The notes beneath the pieces were generated by a model, which saw only the letters and a list, made by a program, of their open reading frames with translations, was not told the DNA's origin and ran no database searches. Shown here one piece after another: positions 26,200 through 35,542 of a stretch of DNA of 64,000 bases (the first letter of the stretch is position 1; each line of letters starts with the position of its first letter). The stretch is from Leptothoe kymatousa TAU-MAC 1615 (GTDB taxonomy: Bacteria > Cyanobacteriota > Cyanobacteriia > Phormidesmidales > Phormidesmidaceae), in assembly GCF_018739865.1 (NCBI RefSeq), contig NZ_JADOER010000004.1, positions 62,001 through 126,000 of the forward strand, given 5' to 3'. A program made the position numbers and the translations under genes.

Positions 26200-27813
26200 A
26201 TGAATGCTTTTACCGAGTTGCCCCAAACCTATTTAGAAGAGCGGGCGGGCTATGCTGGCTTGACACTTGAGCAAACGAGGTTATTTTTGCTCAAGTTTCA
26301 GCAGGCTAAGCACAATCGTGCCATCGCTAGTGAGCTGGATATTACGGTGAATGCCTGTGTGCAGTGTTTGGGGGAAATTTATCGCAAGTTTGGTATTGAG
26401 GGGCGTGGGCGTGGCAAGGAGAAACGCCTGCGGGATGTTCTGGTTCAGGGCTATGAATCCCGTCAATCTGATCAGCCTGCTGGCGGCGTTCCCGATCAAG
26501 AGTCGGTCATGGTGGCGCTGCAGCCGATGGCACAAACCGAGTCGTCGGCTAAGGCGTTGACTCGGTTTGCGCAAGCTTCGCCCCCTGCCGCTAATGCTCA
26601 GTTTTTGAGGGGGTGGGTGAGATCGCTACGCTATTCCCAAACCAACCTGAACCACGAAGAGGGGCAGGAAATGGTTGACGACATCCTCCAAAGCTTGTTT
26701 AAGACCTTGCCGGTTGCCGTGACCGCGTTGGCTGCTGAGACGCCCAATACCAAGGCGGAGATTGTGGCCAAATTATTAGACCGTTTAGATCAGCTGGTTT
26801 TAGAATTGCAACCTCGGGTGGAAAAAGATCGTCTGCCCCAGCTGCGGTTTTTTCTACAGCAAAATTCGAATCCCCTGGCCCGCAGTGTCTTTGCCTTTGT
26901 GCTCAGGCTGCGATCTCAGCTGGGGCTCACCGACGATGACTTCATGCCTTGGGAAGTTATCGACGAAGCCATGGAAAACGTCAAACATGCCTCCAGCGGT
27001 GAGGCCAAGCCACCGTGGGGGATGAAAGCCTATTCAAGAATGATTCGTCAGCAATGTTGTCTATCGATCATTCAGCGATCGCAGCATCGGAAATCGGCAC
27101 CTTCTGTCGACTCAATTGCCCCAGAAGTTTTACCGGAACGTCTGCAACGGGGGCTTCAGGCCATTGATCATGCCCTGCTCGATTTATATTTAGCCACCAA
27201 GCAGCGCTCGGAAGCTAATATCGACTTTTTCAATATTCTGCGGACCCGTTGGCTAGAGCCCTTAGAATGGGGCCGATATTCTACGGAAATCCAAAGCAAT
27301 CGGAATCATTGGGCGAGCCGTAATTATTTAGCCACCACATTAGAAGAACAATGGGATTTCGAAATTAAGGCCCTGCGGGCGCTCAGGGTCGCATTTCATA
27401 ACTACGACCAAGACTCCTTTGAGCAGCTATATGCGGACTTTGGCCAAAAGGTTCAAGTTCGCCATCGCACCTACTGCGAAAAGCTGTTTTACCCCCTGCG
27501 GGAGCCCCCAACGTCTGGCTTTTATAAATTAGTGGCCGTACCTCGGGGCGATCAGTTAAATCAAGCGGATATTCTGCTATCTAACCAAGTGTGGCGCTAT
27601 GCCATCCTGATGGCCAAACCTCAGCTGACTGCCCTTGATTTAGATGAAATTCAGAAGCTCTTAGATGATGCGGCCACGCGACCTGGATTAGATTTCTGGC
27701 TCCGAGAAGTGGATCATCTGATTGCCCACGAAACTGAGATGGCACCAGATTCACTATTAGAAGTGGAGCAAATTCAACAGGCCGAACTCAAGAAACATAG
27801 CATTCGCCTATAG
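26200..27813 (+). CDS. Protein of unknown function with N-terminal LuxR-like HTH
   Basis: The protein has 537 residues. Residues about 18-75 (LTLEQTRLFLLKFQQAKHNR; IASELDITVNACVQCLGEIY; RKFGIEGRGRGKEKRLRDVL) resemble a LuxR/GerE-type helix-turn-helix: LT start, IA..L.I, Y.KFGI. The remaining 450 residues are helical, soluble and unlike any family I recognise; there is no kinase, ATPase, WD40 or nuclease motif, and no membrane segment. It could be a DNA-binding regulator with a large sensing or oligomerisation region. It converges with the NTF2-like gene (9-bp gap). Confidence 0.7.
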   Translation: MNAFTELPQTYLEERAGYAGLTLEQTRLFLLKFQQAKHNRAIASELDITVNACVQCLGEIYRKFGIEGRGRGKEKRLRDVLVQGYESRQSDQPAGGVPDQESVMVALQPMAQTESSAKALTRFAQASPPAANAQFLRGWVRSLRYSQTNLNHEEGQEMVDDILQSLFKTLPVAVTALAAETPNTKAEIVAKLLDRLDQLVLELQPRVEKDRLPQLRFFLQQNSNPLARSVFAFVLRLRSQLGLTDDDFMPWEVIDEAMENVKHASSGEAKPPWGMKAYSRMIRQQCCLSIIQRSQHRKSAPSVDSIAPEVLPERLQRGLQAIDHALLDLYLATKQRSEANIDFFNILRTRWLEPLEWGRYSTEIQSNRNHWASRNYLATTLEEQWDFEIKALRALRVAFHNYDQDSFEQLYADFGQKVQVRHRTYCEKLFYPLREPPTSGFYKLVAVPRGDQLNQADILLSNQVWRYAILMAKPQLTALDLDEIQKLLDDAATRPGLDFWLREVDHLIAHETEMAPDSLLEVEQIQQAELKKHSIRL

Positions 27814-27822
27814 CCGCCCCAG

Positions 27823-29013
27823 CTAAACCACTAGCCAAATTCCCAAACCCCAGAACGGAATAAAGCGCAACGCTCTGATTCGTTCCCCCACGGGAATAAT
27901 GGCGCCCATCAGCCAGATCTGAAATACCCAAAATAGGCTGATATCAACCGCAAAGGCTAGCGTGACTCGATTGCCGGCTAGCTGCTGCCCCAGATAGTCA
28001 AAGCGACTAAGCACTCCGCCCAGCTCTGGTTGATTCAGGCAAAACCACATCACTGCCAAACTACCGACAGTTAGTCCCACAGACCCAAATAGCCGAGCCA
28101 GGGCTCCTTTTTTTTGGGAGTCCGGTGATGTGCCGGCGGGTTTCCCTAGGCGCAGTGCCATGTAGGGCATCAAAAAAACATTAGTTAGAAACATGGCACA
28201 GCCCCACAAGCCGACCCGAGGTAGTTGCCGACTCCGCCCATCCATTAGCATTAGGGGGAGGAACATAAAAATCCACGCTTCTGCCAGATTAAAGAATCCC
28301 TGGACTGCTGGATGCACTGACGGGGCTTGCAAATAGCTAATCCCCATCCAGTTAAGCAACGGCAGAATAAAAAAGAAGTTTAGTGATTCATTGAGGATTT
28401 CTGCCATCGTATCTGGCTGAATGGCCCAGGCCGGTTCACCGGGTAGCCAATCCGGGGGCGATAGGAGTAATAGACCTACATAAATAGCCGTGGCAATCCA
28501 CAGCAGTTTTTGGATCAGCACTATGTTTGGGGCTGGTAGGTCATTTGGGGCCGGTGTAGACGGGCCATGGGCGGATACAGGGGGTTTCTGCCCCAGCCAA
28601 TAGCGGGCTAAAGGGGTGACCCAACGAATCAGAATAAAAGCCGCTTTGCCAGGTTTGACAGCAGGTTCTACACAATCGCGGGCATAGATGAGTTTATTCG
28701 TCTCGGGAGAAAATCGATAAAAGCTAACGCCGCGGCCATTGGGGAAAGGGCCTTCGTTCAATTCGACATGCCAGGTGATGCCGACTGCCAAGTCATCCCC
28801 TGTGATGTCATCAATGACGAACTGTAAATCCGCTGGCACCGCCTGACAAGACTCTGAAAATAAACCTTGAACCGCCGCTTTGCCGAGAAAAGTGGCGGAA
28901 AAATTTAAATCTTCGTATCGGCAATTTTCATCAATCAACCCGATGGCCTGGGGGACATCACGCTCATTAATGGCTGCATAGATCTGTCGGATACGATTGG
29001 CGGCGTCTCCCAT
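27823..29013 (-). CDS. NTF2-like domain fused to a multi-spanning membrane region
   Basis: The protein has 396 residues. Residues 1-125 form an NTF2/SnoaL-like cone domain (NRIRQIYAAINERDVPQAIG; FNPNGRGVSFYRF-like segment; YARDCVEPAVKPG). The rest has about seven hydrophobic segments (LLWIATAIYVGLLLLSP, FFFILPLLNWMGISYL, MFLTNVFLMPYMALRLG). Similar fusions occur in cyanobacteria and chloroplasts, without assigned function. Paired CRP-like palindromes lie about 120-160 bp upstream of the ATG at 29013, between this gene and the divergent TPR gene. Confidence 0.72.
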   Translation of the reverse strand: MGDAANRIRQIYAAINERDVPQAIGLIDENCRYEDLNFSATFLGKAAVQGLFSESCQAVPADLQFVIDDITGDDLAVGITWHVELNEGPFPNGRGVSFYRFSPETNKLIYARDCVEPAVKPGKAAFILIRWVTPLARYWLGQKPPVSAHGPSTPAPNDLPAPNIVLIQKLLWIATAIYVGLLLLSPPDWLPGEPAWAIQPDTMAEILNESLNFFFILPLLNWMGISYLQAPSVHPAVQGFFNLAEAWIFMFLPLMLMDGRSRQLPRVGLWGCAMFLTNVFLMPYMALRLGKPAGTSPDSQKKGALARLFGSVGLTVGSLAVMWFCLNQPELGGVLSRFDYLGQQLAGNRVTLAFAVDISLFWVFQIWLMGAIIPVGERIRALRFIPFWGLGIWLVV

Positions 29014-29342
29014 GCTTTTTCAACCAGCAACGTTACTTGAAATAATAATGAACTTTGTAAATGTTCTGAAAACTCACAAATGTTCTGAATATTGAATTAT
29101 TGGTGGATTGTCAAAAATCTTCCTGAAGAAAAACTGTGATTGTTGTCACACTCGTATGTGATTGTTGTCAGATTTTCACCGTGTTTGAAAACCTTGTGGT
29201 GATTAAGGTGTGGCTTTTCAAGAAGAATTTTAATCTTCTTGAAGCTAGCCTGAAATCTTCTGGTTATTTTTACTTTTCTAGATAAGAATCTAGGTGCTTT
29301 TGCCAGAATGGAATCAACTGTTCGTGACGAGTCTGCCCCTTA
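29014..29342. promoter_or_regulatory. Divergent intergenic region with two CRP-type sites
   Basis: TGTGA-TTGTTG-TCACA (29135-29150) is a perfect match to the CRP consensus. A second copy, TGTGA-TTGTTG-TCAGA, lies at 29157-29172, exactly 22 bp away (two helical turns). Further toward the TPR gene is a 10-bp hairpin (29217-29226 and 29234-29243). The sites could control either flanking gene. Confidence 0.65.
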
Positions 29343-29903
29343 ATGTTCCCGAATTTCAAAAAACATGACGATAGACGACACTCTCGTCGTACTTCTATAA
29401 CAACGACCGATGTGATGTCTCCTATGCCTGAAACCCCGGATCAACTTGTCGATGCAGGTCTTGGATTTGCAAAGCAACGGATATACGAAGAGGCCCTGTG
29501 CTGTTTCGAGCGAGCCCTTGAGCTGCGGCCGAATCATTTACAGGCGTTGAGAAACCGTGCTTTAACCTATGTCCACCTTGGACATACGCGAGCGGCATTG
29601 GTAGATCTTGATCGCTTGATTAAGTTGGATCCTAAAAATTTGTGGGCCTATGCGAATCGTGCAATTATTTTTCGTGATTTAGGTCATTATGGCAATGCCA
29701 TTAGTGATTTTGGTTATTTGATCAAGCACGATCGTCCTAAGCGTTGGCAGTGGTTAATTTCCCGTGGCGCCACATTAAAATTAATGGGCCACTACGATGA
29801 AGCCTTACAGGACTTTAATCTCTCATTGAAAATAAAGCCCAACAATAGCTGGGCTATGGAAGAAAGAGATGCAATGGTGCTGCAGGTGCGCCACTATTCT
29901 TGA
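29343..29903 (+). CDS. TPR repeat protein
   Basis: The protein has 186 residues. A basic N-terminus (FPNFKKHDDRRHSRRTS) precedes at least three tetratricopeptide repeats: YEEALCCFERALELRPNHLQ, TRAALVDLDRLIKLDPKNLW and YDEALQDFNLSLKIKPNNSW, with a degenerate copy between. It is a probable protein-protein interaction adaptor in the cytoplasm. No strong ribosome-binding site precedes the ATG at 29343; a later ATG (MPETPDQLVDAG) is an alternative. CRP-like sites lie about 170-210 bp upstream. Confidence 0.82.
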   Translation: MFPNFKKHDDRRHSRRTSITTTDVMSPMPETPDQLVDAGLGFAKQRIYEEALCCFERALELRPNHLQALRNRALTYVHLGHTRAALVDLDRLIKLDPKNLWAYANRAIIFRDLGHYGNAISDFGYLIKHDRPKRWQWLISRGATLKLMGHYDEALQDFNLSLKIKPNNSWAMEERDAMVLQVRHYS

Positions 29904-30078
29904 CGATCGATCTGTTTTCGATTCCTGTGGTAGCTCGCTTTTGATATTTTTGTTGTTGAACTATAGATTGACTAAATAATCGGTTAGAGCGAGTGATGAT
30001 ATTTTTGACTCTCTCGGTATGACCCAGGTGATCGTTACCTGTTTTGTTACAGGGCTATGAGAGATGTCTCCCGAAGAC

Positions 30079-31353
30079 TTACGTTGTATACTCTGCATTA
30101 ATTTTGACGTAGTCGTAACTGAGGTCGCAGCCCCACGCCTGGCCTTTCCCAGGCCCTTCTCCCACTGCAACGGTAATGCGAACAGGATTGGCTAGGGACT
30201 CTGTAGCGCCGGGTTTATGGTCAATGGCGCAGGCTTTGAGATAAGCGTGGGCCCCCTGATGATCAAAGGGTTGGGGTTGACCATGGTCTAACAGGATAAA
30301 GCTCCCCAACTTAATCATGATGTTTGACTGATCTAGGGTAACGCCCGCTCTGCCAGCGGCTCCTGCAATTCTGCCCCAGTTGGGGTCGCGGCCAAAGATT
30401 GCCGATTTTACTAGGGATGAACTGGCAATGGTACGGGCGATTTTACGGGCATCTGCGGCCGTGGAACTGCCTGATACATTCACTTCAATTAGGCAGGTAG
30501 CCCCTTCTCCGTCGCGGGCAATGCTTTTGGCTAGGTAGATACAGACCTCCGTTAGCATCGCTTCTAGTTGGTCGGCCGCAGGACCGGGGCCAGTAATGGC
30601 GGCTGTGCGGGACTGTCCGTTTGTCAGTGCGATGACGGTGTCGTTGGTGCTGGTGTCACCATCCACCGTAATTTGGTTGAAGCTTTGGTCGACGGCGCGG
30701 GATAGCATTGCTTGCCACAGGGTGGGGGAAACGGCGGCATCGCAGGTAATAAAGGACAGCATGGTGGCCATGTTGGGGTGAATCATGCCAGACCCTTTGG
30801 CAATGCCGCCAATGCGGATGGGGCGGCCATCGACATTGGTTTCTAGGGCATAGGATTTGGTGACTAAATCGGTGGTGAGGATGGCTTGGGCGGCGGCATC
30901 GCTGCCCTGGTCGGATAGCTGGGCGGCGAGTTGAGGAATATGGGCCACGAGTGGGTCCATTTTGATGCGTTGTCCAATCACACCGGTAGACGCAATCAGG
31001 ATTTCACTGCTGTTGGTTGCTAGGACCTGGGCGGCGGTCGTTGCCATGGTGACGGCGTCTTCCCAACCTTGCTGGCCGGTGCAGGCGTTGGCCTGGCCTG
31101 AGTTACAGAGGATGGCTCGGGCCGAGGCTTGCTCGTCTAATTGCTGTTTGCAGTAGTCTACACAGGCGGCACGTACTTGGGATTGGGTGTAGACGGCCGC
31201 TGCGATCGCATCATTCTCTGACACAATCAGCGCTAGGTCTGGTGCTCCAGATGCCTTCAGCCCTGCACTCAGCCCTGCAGCCATAAATCCTTTGGGCGCT
31301 GTCACCCCCCCCGGAATAACTTGCCACTGAGCATTGTCCTGTTCCATTGCCAT
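30079..31353 (-). CDS. argJ: Bifunctional ornithine acetyltransferase / N-acetylglutamate synthase
   Basis: The protein has 424 residues, normal for ArgJ. It shows GGVTAPKGFMAAGLSAGLKA at the N-terminus, KGSGMIHPNMATMLSFITCD with the autocleavage Thr that becomes the N-terminal nucleophile of the beta chain, and DGDTSTNDTVIALTNG. It moves the acetyl group from N-acetylornithine to glutamate, closing the acetyl cycle of arginine synthesis, and can also use acetyl-CoA. No other arg genes are adjacent. Confidence 0.92.
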   Translation of the reverse strand: MAMEQDNAQWQVIPGGVTAPKGFMAAGLSAGLKASGAPDLALIVSENDAIAAAVYTQSQVRAACVDYCKQQLDEQASARAILCNSGQANACTGQQGWEDAVTMATTAAQVLATNSSEILIASTGVIGQRIKMDPLVAHIPQLAAQLSDQGSDAAAQAILTTDLVTKSYALETNVDGRPIRIGGIAKGSGMIHPNMATMLSFITCDAAVSPTLWQAMLSRAVDQSFNQITVDGDTSTNDTVIALTNGQSRTAAITGPGPAADQLEAMLTEVCIYLAKSIARDGEGATCLIEVNVSGSSTAADARKIARTIASSSLVKSAIFGRDPNWGRIAGAAGRAGVTLDQSNIMIKLGSFILLDHGQPQPFDHQGAHAYLKACAIDHKPGATESLANPVRITVAVGEGPGKGQAWGCDLSYDYVKINAEYTT

Positions 31354-31460
31354 ACCCCTGAGCCTGATTGCTAGTATCTCTACAGGAAATTTACTTCCCC
31401 CAGGGCTGAGAATAGCTCAAACATTGCTCTTTAACCATCCAATTTTTCAGGTTTAATCCT

Positions 31461-31979
31461 TTAATCCGGCGATGGTTCTTCCACTAATAGATCGTTTAGC
31501 AAATCGCTGTGACTATTAATCGTTTTATTCAGGTTATCTCCCCTGGCCTGAAAGAGAGATAACATAACTTTTGGCGTATTGTCCGACAGCACACAAAAGT
31601 GGTCGATAACAAATTTAAGTGTGTGACCCAGTTGAATCTCACCCTGGGCTTCGGGGGATAATGCTTGGGGTCTCATTTGGATTTGTTGCCCATTTTGAGA
31701 TTGTTCTCTCACCCACCAAGAGAGAAATTCTAACGTCAGCCAGCCAGCCCGATCATAGGACAAAATGATATCCGTATTTGCCCAGGCTTCATTGTCTAAC
31801 CCGCCATCCGTACGGCGTAGTAGAGCATGGGGTAAATCTCCTAAAGGACCTGAGGTTTTATAATCTTCAAGAGAGATTTGATCTAGCTTTTTAATGCCAG
31901 TGTTGACCTCTATCACCCCTCGAAAACGAGAAATCGCTTGGTGGAATACGCTAACCTGTGGTGGATAATTATCAGCCAT
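31461..31979 (-). CDS. Conserved-looking hypothetical protein between accC and argJ
   Basis: This 172-residue acidic soluble protein begins MADNYPPQVSVFHQAISRF. I do not recognise the family. Visible features are WLTLEFLSWWVREQSQNGQQ, QLGHTLKFVIDHFCVLSDNT and an acidic C-terminus (LLVEEPSPD). No signal peptide, membrane helix or known motif. It is 28 bp downstream of accC and likely in the same transcript. Confidence 0.65.
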   Translation of the reverse strand: MADNYPPQVSVFHQAISRFRGVIEVNTGIKKLDQISLEDYKTSGPLGDLPHALLRRTDGGLDNEAWANTDIILSYDRAGWLTLEFLSWWVREQSQNGQQIQMRPQALSPEAQGEIQLGHTLKFVIDHFCVLSDNTPKVMLSLFQARGDNLNKTINSHSDLLNDLLVEEPSPD

Positions 31980-32007
31980 AAAATCTCTCTCTTGCCATGG
32001 CTGTTGG

Positions 32008-33351
32008 TTATCCCATCATCTGATTAACAAAGTTGGTATAGACTTCCCCTTTAATAAATTCGGGACGTTCTAGTACCTGCTGATGAAACCCGATAGTTGT
32101 TGGTAGGCCGGTGATGGCACACTCCCGCAATGCCCGCTTCATGCGCTGAATAGCCGTAGTGCGATTGGGACCCCATACAATTAATTTACCAATGAGAGAA
32201 TCGTAATAGGGAGGAATTTCATAGTCGGTGTAAACGTGGGAATCCATCCGCACACCCAACCCACCAGGCGCTAGGTAGCCGCTAATGCGACCGGGGTTAG
32301 GGCGGAAATTATGTTCCGGATCCTCTGCGTTGATGCGACACTCGATGGCATGTCCTTTGAGGTTAACGTCCTCTTGTCTGAAAGACAGCCGTTCCCCTTG
32401 GGCAATGCGAATCTGCTCGCCGATTAAATCTATCCCAGTCACCATCTCAGTGACGGGATGTTCCACCTGGATGCGGGTATTCATTTCCATAAAGTAGAAA
32501 TCGCCGTGGCTATCCACGAGAAATTCCACCGTACCAGCCCCCACATAGTTAATGGCTTTAGCGGCCCTTACCGCAGCAGACCCCATGCTTTGCCGGAGTT
32601 CCGACGTTAAGGCAGGGCTAGGGGCTTCTTCCAATAGCTTTTGGTGACGGCGCTGAATAGAACAGTCTCGTTCGCCCAGATGCACCACGTTGCCATAGCT
32701 GTCGGCCAAAATCTGAAATTCGATGTGGCGCGGGTTTTCAACAAACTTTTCTAAATAAATGCCGCCGTTACCAAAGGCGGCTTCCGCTTCTCCCTGGGCC
32801 GAGAGAAACAGCTTATTCATTTCGCCCGCTTCCCGCACTAGGCGCATGCCCCGGCCACCGCCACCGGCGGTGGCTTTAATCATGACGGGGTACCCAATTT
32901 CGTTGGCTAAGGCCATCGCTTCGTCCGGTGTGTCTAAAAGGCCTTTGCTGCCCGGCACAGTCGGCACCTTTACCCGCTGCATGGTGGCTTTAGCGGTGGA
33001 TTTATCCCCCATGGCCCGCATGGCCGCCGCCGATGGGCCGATAAAGACGATTTTGTGATCGGCGCAGATGTCCACAAAGCGGTCATTTTCTGCCAAAAAA
33101 CCATACCCAGGGTGGATGGCGCTAGCACCCGTGGTCATGGCTGCGGCAATAATATTGGGTACATTAAGGTAGCTGCGGCTGCTGGGAGCTTCCCCAATGC
33201 AAACGGCTTCGTCGGCCAGTTGAACGTGCAGCGCGTGACGATCGATGGTGGAATGTACGGCAACGGTAGCTATGCCCATTTCCTCGCAGGTGCGCAAAAT
33301 TCTCAGGGCGATTTCACCTCGGTTCGCAATCAAGATTTTCGAAAAGCGCAT
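32008..33351 (-). CDS. accC: Biotin carboxylase subunit of acetyl-CoA carboxylase
   Basis: The start is the ATG at 33351, giving 447 residues, the usual length; [20 protein letters not shown] is the conserved N-terminus. The frame continues upstream to 33582, but the extra part lies beyond any homology and runs into the tRNA-Leu gene. ATP-grasp features are present: [16 protein letters not shown] (glycine-rich ATP loop), [29 protein letters not shown] with the catalytic Glu and Arg. It carboxylates the biotin carried by AccB with ATP and bicarbonate, the first step of fatty-acid synthesis. Confidence 0.94.
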   Translation of the reverse strand: MRFSKILIANRGEIALRILRTCEEMGIATVAVHSTIDRHALHVQLADEAVCIGEAPSSRSYLNVPNIIAAAMTTGASAIHPGYGFLAENDRFVDICADHKIVFIGPSAAAMRAMGDKSTAKATMQRVKVPTVPGSKGLLDTPDEAMALANEIGYPVMIKATAGGGGRGMRLVREAGEMNKLFLSAQGEAEAAFGNGGIYLEKFVENPRHIEFQILADSYGNVVHLGERDCSIQRRHQKLLEEAPSPALTSELRQSMGSAAVRAAKAINYVGAGTVEFLVDSHGDFYFMEMNTRIQVEHPVTEMVTGIDLIGEQIRIAQGERLSFRQEDVNLKGHAIECRINAEDPEHNFRPNPGRISGYLAPGGLGVRMDSHVYTDYEIPPYYDSLIGKLIVWGPNRTTAIQRMKRALRECAITGLPTTIGFHQQVLERPEFIKGEVYTNFVNQMMG

Positions 33352-33552
33352 CAGCCAGCCACTACCTTTAAGGAAACGTTTTTTGTGAGCATCAATTAGG
33401 ATGGAAGCTGATCGTACCACGCGGTCTTCCCTGGCATAGTCCCTGATATTGGATAGATTAAGCTGCCTAAATTGGATAGATAAATTGGGTGCTTGGGACG
33501 GCTGTTTATGGTTTACTGTTATATGCTGTTGTGGAAATATTAAACAGCTCTT

Positions 33553-33634
33553 GCGGATGTGGTGGAATTGGTAGACACGCACGCTTGAGGGGCGTGTGGC
33601 TTATGCCATGCGAGTTCGATTCTCGCCATCCGCA
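33553..33634 (+). tRNA. trnL: tRNA-Leu (anticodon GAG)
   Basis: An 82-nt cloverleaf: acceptor stem GCGGATG/CATCCGC, D-arm TGGTGGAATTGGTAGACA, anticodon stem CACGC/GCGTG with loop TTGAGGG giving GAG, long class II variable arm TGGCTTATGCCA, and T-arm GCGAG-TTCGATT-CTCGC. Discriminator base A, no encoded CCA. The 15-bp terminator follows six bases downstream. Confidence 0.96.
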
Positions 33635-33640
33635 TTATTC

Positions 33641-33681
33641 AAAACGGCTCACTTTTGTTACCAAAGTGAGCCGTTTTGTTG
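33641..33681 (+). terminator. Terminator after tRNA-Leu
   Basis: A perfect 15-bp stem (33641-33655 and 33663-33677), AAAACGGCTCACTTT with its complement, a 7-nt loop and a short T-run. It immediately follows the tRNA-Leu gene and can act in both directions. Confidence 0.88.
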
Positions 33682-33769
33682 AAAGTACATCCATTGGCTC
33701 CATTCGAATGCTGCATAGCTTGGGTCAACCGTATATCATGAAAACAGTTATGAATTTTTGTAAACAGTT

Positions 33770-34393
33770 TTGACTTCAACGCTTGGACCATCGCCAAAGG
33801 CTCAGACTACCCATGGATGGCATTCTCTGGATATGCTTTGGCAGGGGGATAAGGCCGTTGTGAAGAAGGGGCTGCCCCACGATCAGCTATCGCCAGCCTG
33901 GCAAATTTTAATGCTGGGGGATGGTTCCCCCACCCGTCATTTGCAGCTGCTCACCAGAGAACCCACCGAGGTAGATGTGATTGAAATGTCCTTGGTGGGC
34001 ATGGCCAATGATGGTGCCCCCGATGTGATTAGCTATGTGCCGGGGCCTAGGCTGCGACGGCAGGTGTGGCTGCGGACTGCCTCTGGCCAGCGTTTGGCCT
34101 ATGCCACATCCTGGTGGGAAGCCAGCCATGTGGATGAATATTTGAAGAATCGTTCCTTGCCCATTTGGGCTAGCCTGGCCAATTTACGCACTGAACTGTA
34201 TCGAGACATTCAGGGCATTTACTATGGTTGGAGCCCACCGTTGGAAGCGGCCTTCGGTCAAAAAGGACCCTTTTGGGGGCGCCACTATTTATTTTGGCAC
34301 CATGGCAAGCCACTAACGCTGATTTATGAGGTTTTTTCTCCTTATTTAATGCGTTATTTAGGGCCTATGCGTTCTGAAACTAGCCATCGTTAG
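33770..34393 (+). CDS. Chorismate pyruvate-lyase (cyanobacterial type)
   Basis: The protein has 207 residues. WHSLDMLWQGDKAVVKKGLP, SPAWQILMLGDGSPTRHL, RRQVWLRTASGQRLAYATSW and a C-terminal FWGRHYLFWHHGKPLTLIYE match the cyanobacterial chorismate lyase family. The enzyme splits chorismate into pyruvate and 4-hydroxybenzoate, the head-group precursor of plastoquinone. The start given is TTG at 33770; an ATG at 33833 would remove part of the conserved N-terminus. Its 3' end overlaps the convergent DUF2256 gene by 14 bp. Confidence 0.8.
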   Translation: MTSTLGPSPKAQTTHGWHSLDMLWQGDKAVVKKGLPHDQLSPAWQILMLGDGSPTRHLQLLTREPTEVDVIEMSLVGMANDGAPDVISYVPGPRLRRQVWLRTASGQRLAYATSWWEASHVDEYLKNRSLPIWASLANLRTELYRDIQGIYYGWSPPLEAAFGQKGPFWGRHYLFWHHGKPLTLIYEVFSPYLMRYLGPMRSETSHR

Positions 34394-34547
34394 ATGTGTT
34401 CGCCCGATGGCGTCGTTTCCGGCATCGGTCAGAACAATATTTCACCTCTTCCCAACAGTCGGCCCATTTTTTTCGCCAGGTAAACGGGCGCTGGCAGACA
34501 GCGCACGGTTTGGTGGGTAGATCGGATTTGCGGCGTTGGCGGGCCAT
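34380..34547 (-). CDS. DUF2256 small zinc-ribbon-like protein
   Basis: This short gene encodes 55 residues: MARQRRKSDLPTKPCAVCQ at the start, then RPFTWRKKWADCWEEVKYCS and a basic tail. CAVC near the N-terminus and the later C-x(n)-YCSDRC give a four-cysteine pattern, and the order of Trp and Lys residues is the DUF2256 signature. Function is unknown; a small metal-binding protein is likely. The ATG is at 34547. It overlaps the 3' end of the chorismate lyase gene by 14 bp on the opposite strand, so both stop codons lie within the partner gene or next to it. Confidence 0.87.
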   Translation of the reverse strand: MARQRRKSDLPTKPCAVCQRPFTWRKKWADCWEEVKYCSDRCRKRRHRANTSNDG

Positions 34548-34729
34548 GGTGCTGACGGGCTTTGGTTTTGGTGACTTGTTCTAGGCTCAGTGTAAGGGAC
34601 TTTCCTGGGGCCGTGGGGCTGCCTTTGGGGGCAAGTTGTATCCCTTTTGCCTGTGCAGGATTAGGATATGCGTTAGTTGATGATTTTTGTATACCGTAGG
34701 CGTTGAATGGATGCCTACTCTGAGATCGC

Positions 34730-35482
34730 ATGTCCTCTGATAGTTCCCTAGCGCAGCTGCGTATCGTTTTAGTTGAGCCTGCTGGCCCTTTGAATGTTGG
34801 TTCAGCTGCCCGGGTGATGAAAAATTTTGGCCTCACTCAGATGGTGTTGGTGAATCCCCAGTGCGACCCCCATAGTGCCGATGCGAAGCAAATGGCTGTG
34901 CATGCCTATGATGTGATTGAAGCCGCTACCATTGTCGGCACATTACCCGAGGCCTTGGTGGGGTGTCAGCGTGCGATCGCAACCACAGCCCGGAGTCGAG
35001 ATTTACAGACTCCCCTGGAGTCTCCCGCAAGTACGTTGCCCTGGCTGTTTGAGTCATCTCCCAGCGCTTTGATTTTTGGCCCTGAAGATCGGGGCCTTAA
35101 TAATGATGAGATGCTCCAAGCCCAGCGATTTATTAAAATTGAAACGCGGCCGCCCTACGAATCGCTCAACTTGGCCCAGGCCATTGCCATTTGCTGTTAC
35201 GAATTATCCCAGGCAGAGCAACGTTCGTCGTCCGAGGTGTTACCTTCCACCGAGGAAGTTGCTACCCTAGACCAGCTTGAAGGGTACTATCACCACCTGG
35301 AGTCGGTTTTGTTAAAAATCGGCTATCTTTATCCCCATACGGCGCTTAGTCGCATGCGAAAATTTCGCCAGCTCGGTCATCGCGCGGCTTTGTCTTCCCA
35401 GGATGTGGCCATGTTACGTGGCATCCTGCGGCAAATAGACTGGGCGGCAACCCATCAGGGAAAGGATGTGCCAGCTCCCTAA
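34730..35482 (+). CDS. trmJ: TrmJ-like SpoU-class RNA methyltransferase
   Basis: The protein has 250 residues. VLVEPAGPLNVGSAARVMKN is the SpoU motif 1 region, LIFGPEDRGLNNDEM motif 2 and ESLNLAQAIAICCYEL motif 3; together they form the knotted SAM-binding fold. Domain order and length fit TrmJ, which 2'-O-methylates position 32 of tRNAs; other SpoU substrates are possible. The C-terminal 80 residues (LEGYYHHLESVLLKIGYLYP) match TrmJ-type tails. ATG at 34730. Confidence 0.85.
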   Translation: MSSDSSLAQLRIVLVEPAGPLNVGSAARVMKNFGLTQMVLVNPQCDPHSADAKQMAVHAYDVIEAATIVGTLPEALVGCQRAIATTARSRDLQTPLESPASTLPWLFESSPSALIFGPEDRGLNNDEMLQAQRFIKIETRPPYESLNLAQAIAICCYELSQAEQRSSSEVLPSTEEVATLDQLEGYYHHLESVLLKIGYLYPHTALSRMRKFRQLGHRAALSSQDVAMLRGILRQIDWAATHQGKDVPAP

Positions 35483-35542
35483 GGAGCGCCACGATGAGCC
35501 AGGGCAACGGTTAGCAATGCGTTTAGCAATGCGTTCACACTT

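Noticed and set aside
33352-33582. N-terminal extension of the accC frame
   Set aside because: It reaches into the tRNA-Leu gene and has no homology-like character; [12 protein letters not shown] at 33351 is the family start.
34429-34836. 135-codon minus-strand frame over the DUF2256 gene
   Set aside because: It is in another frame than the DUF2256 gene and overlaps the start of the TrmJ-like gene; composition is typical of a shadow frame.
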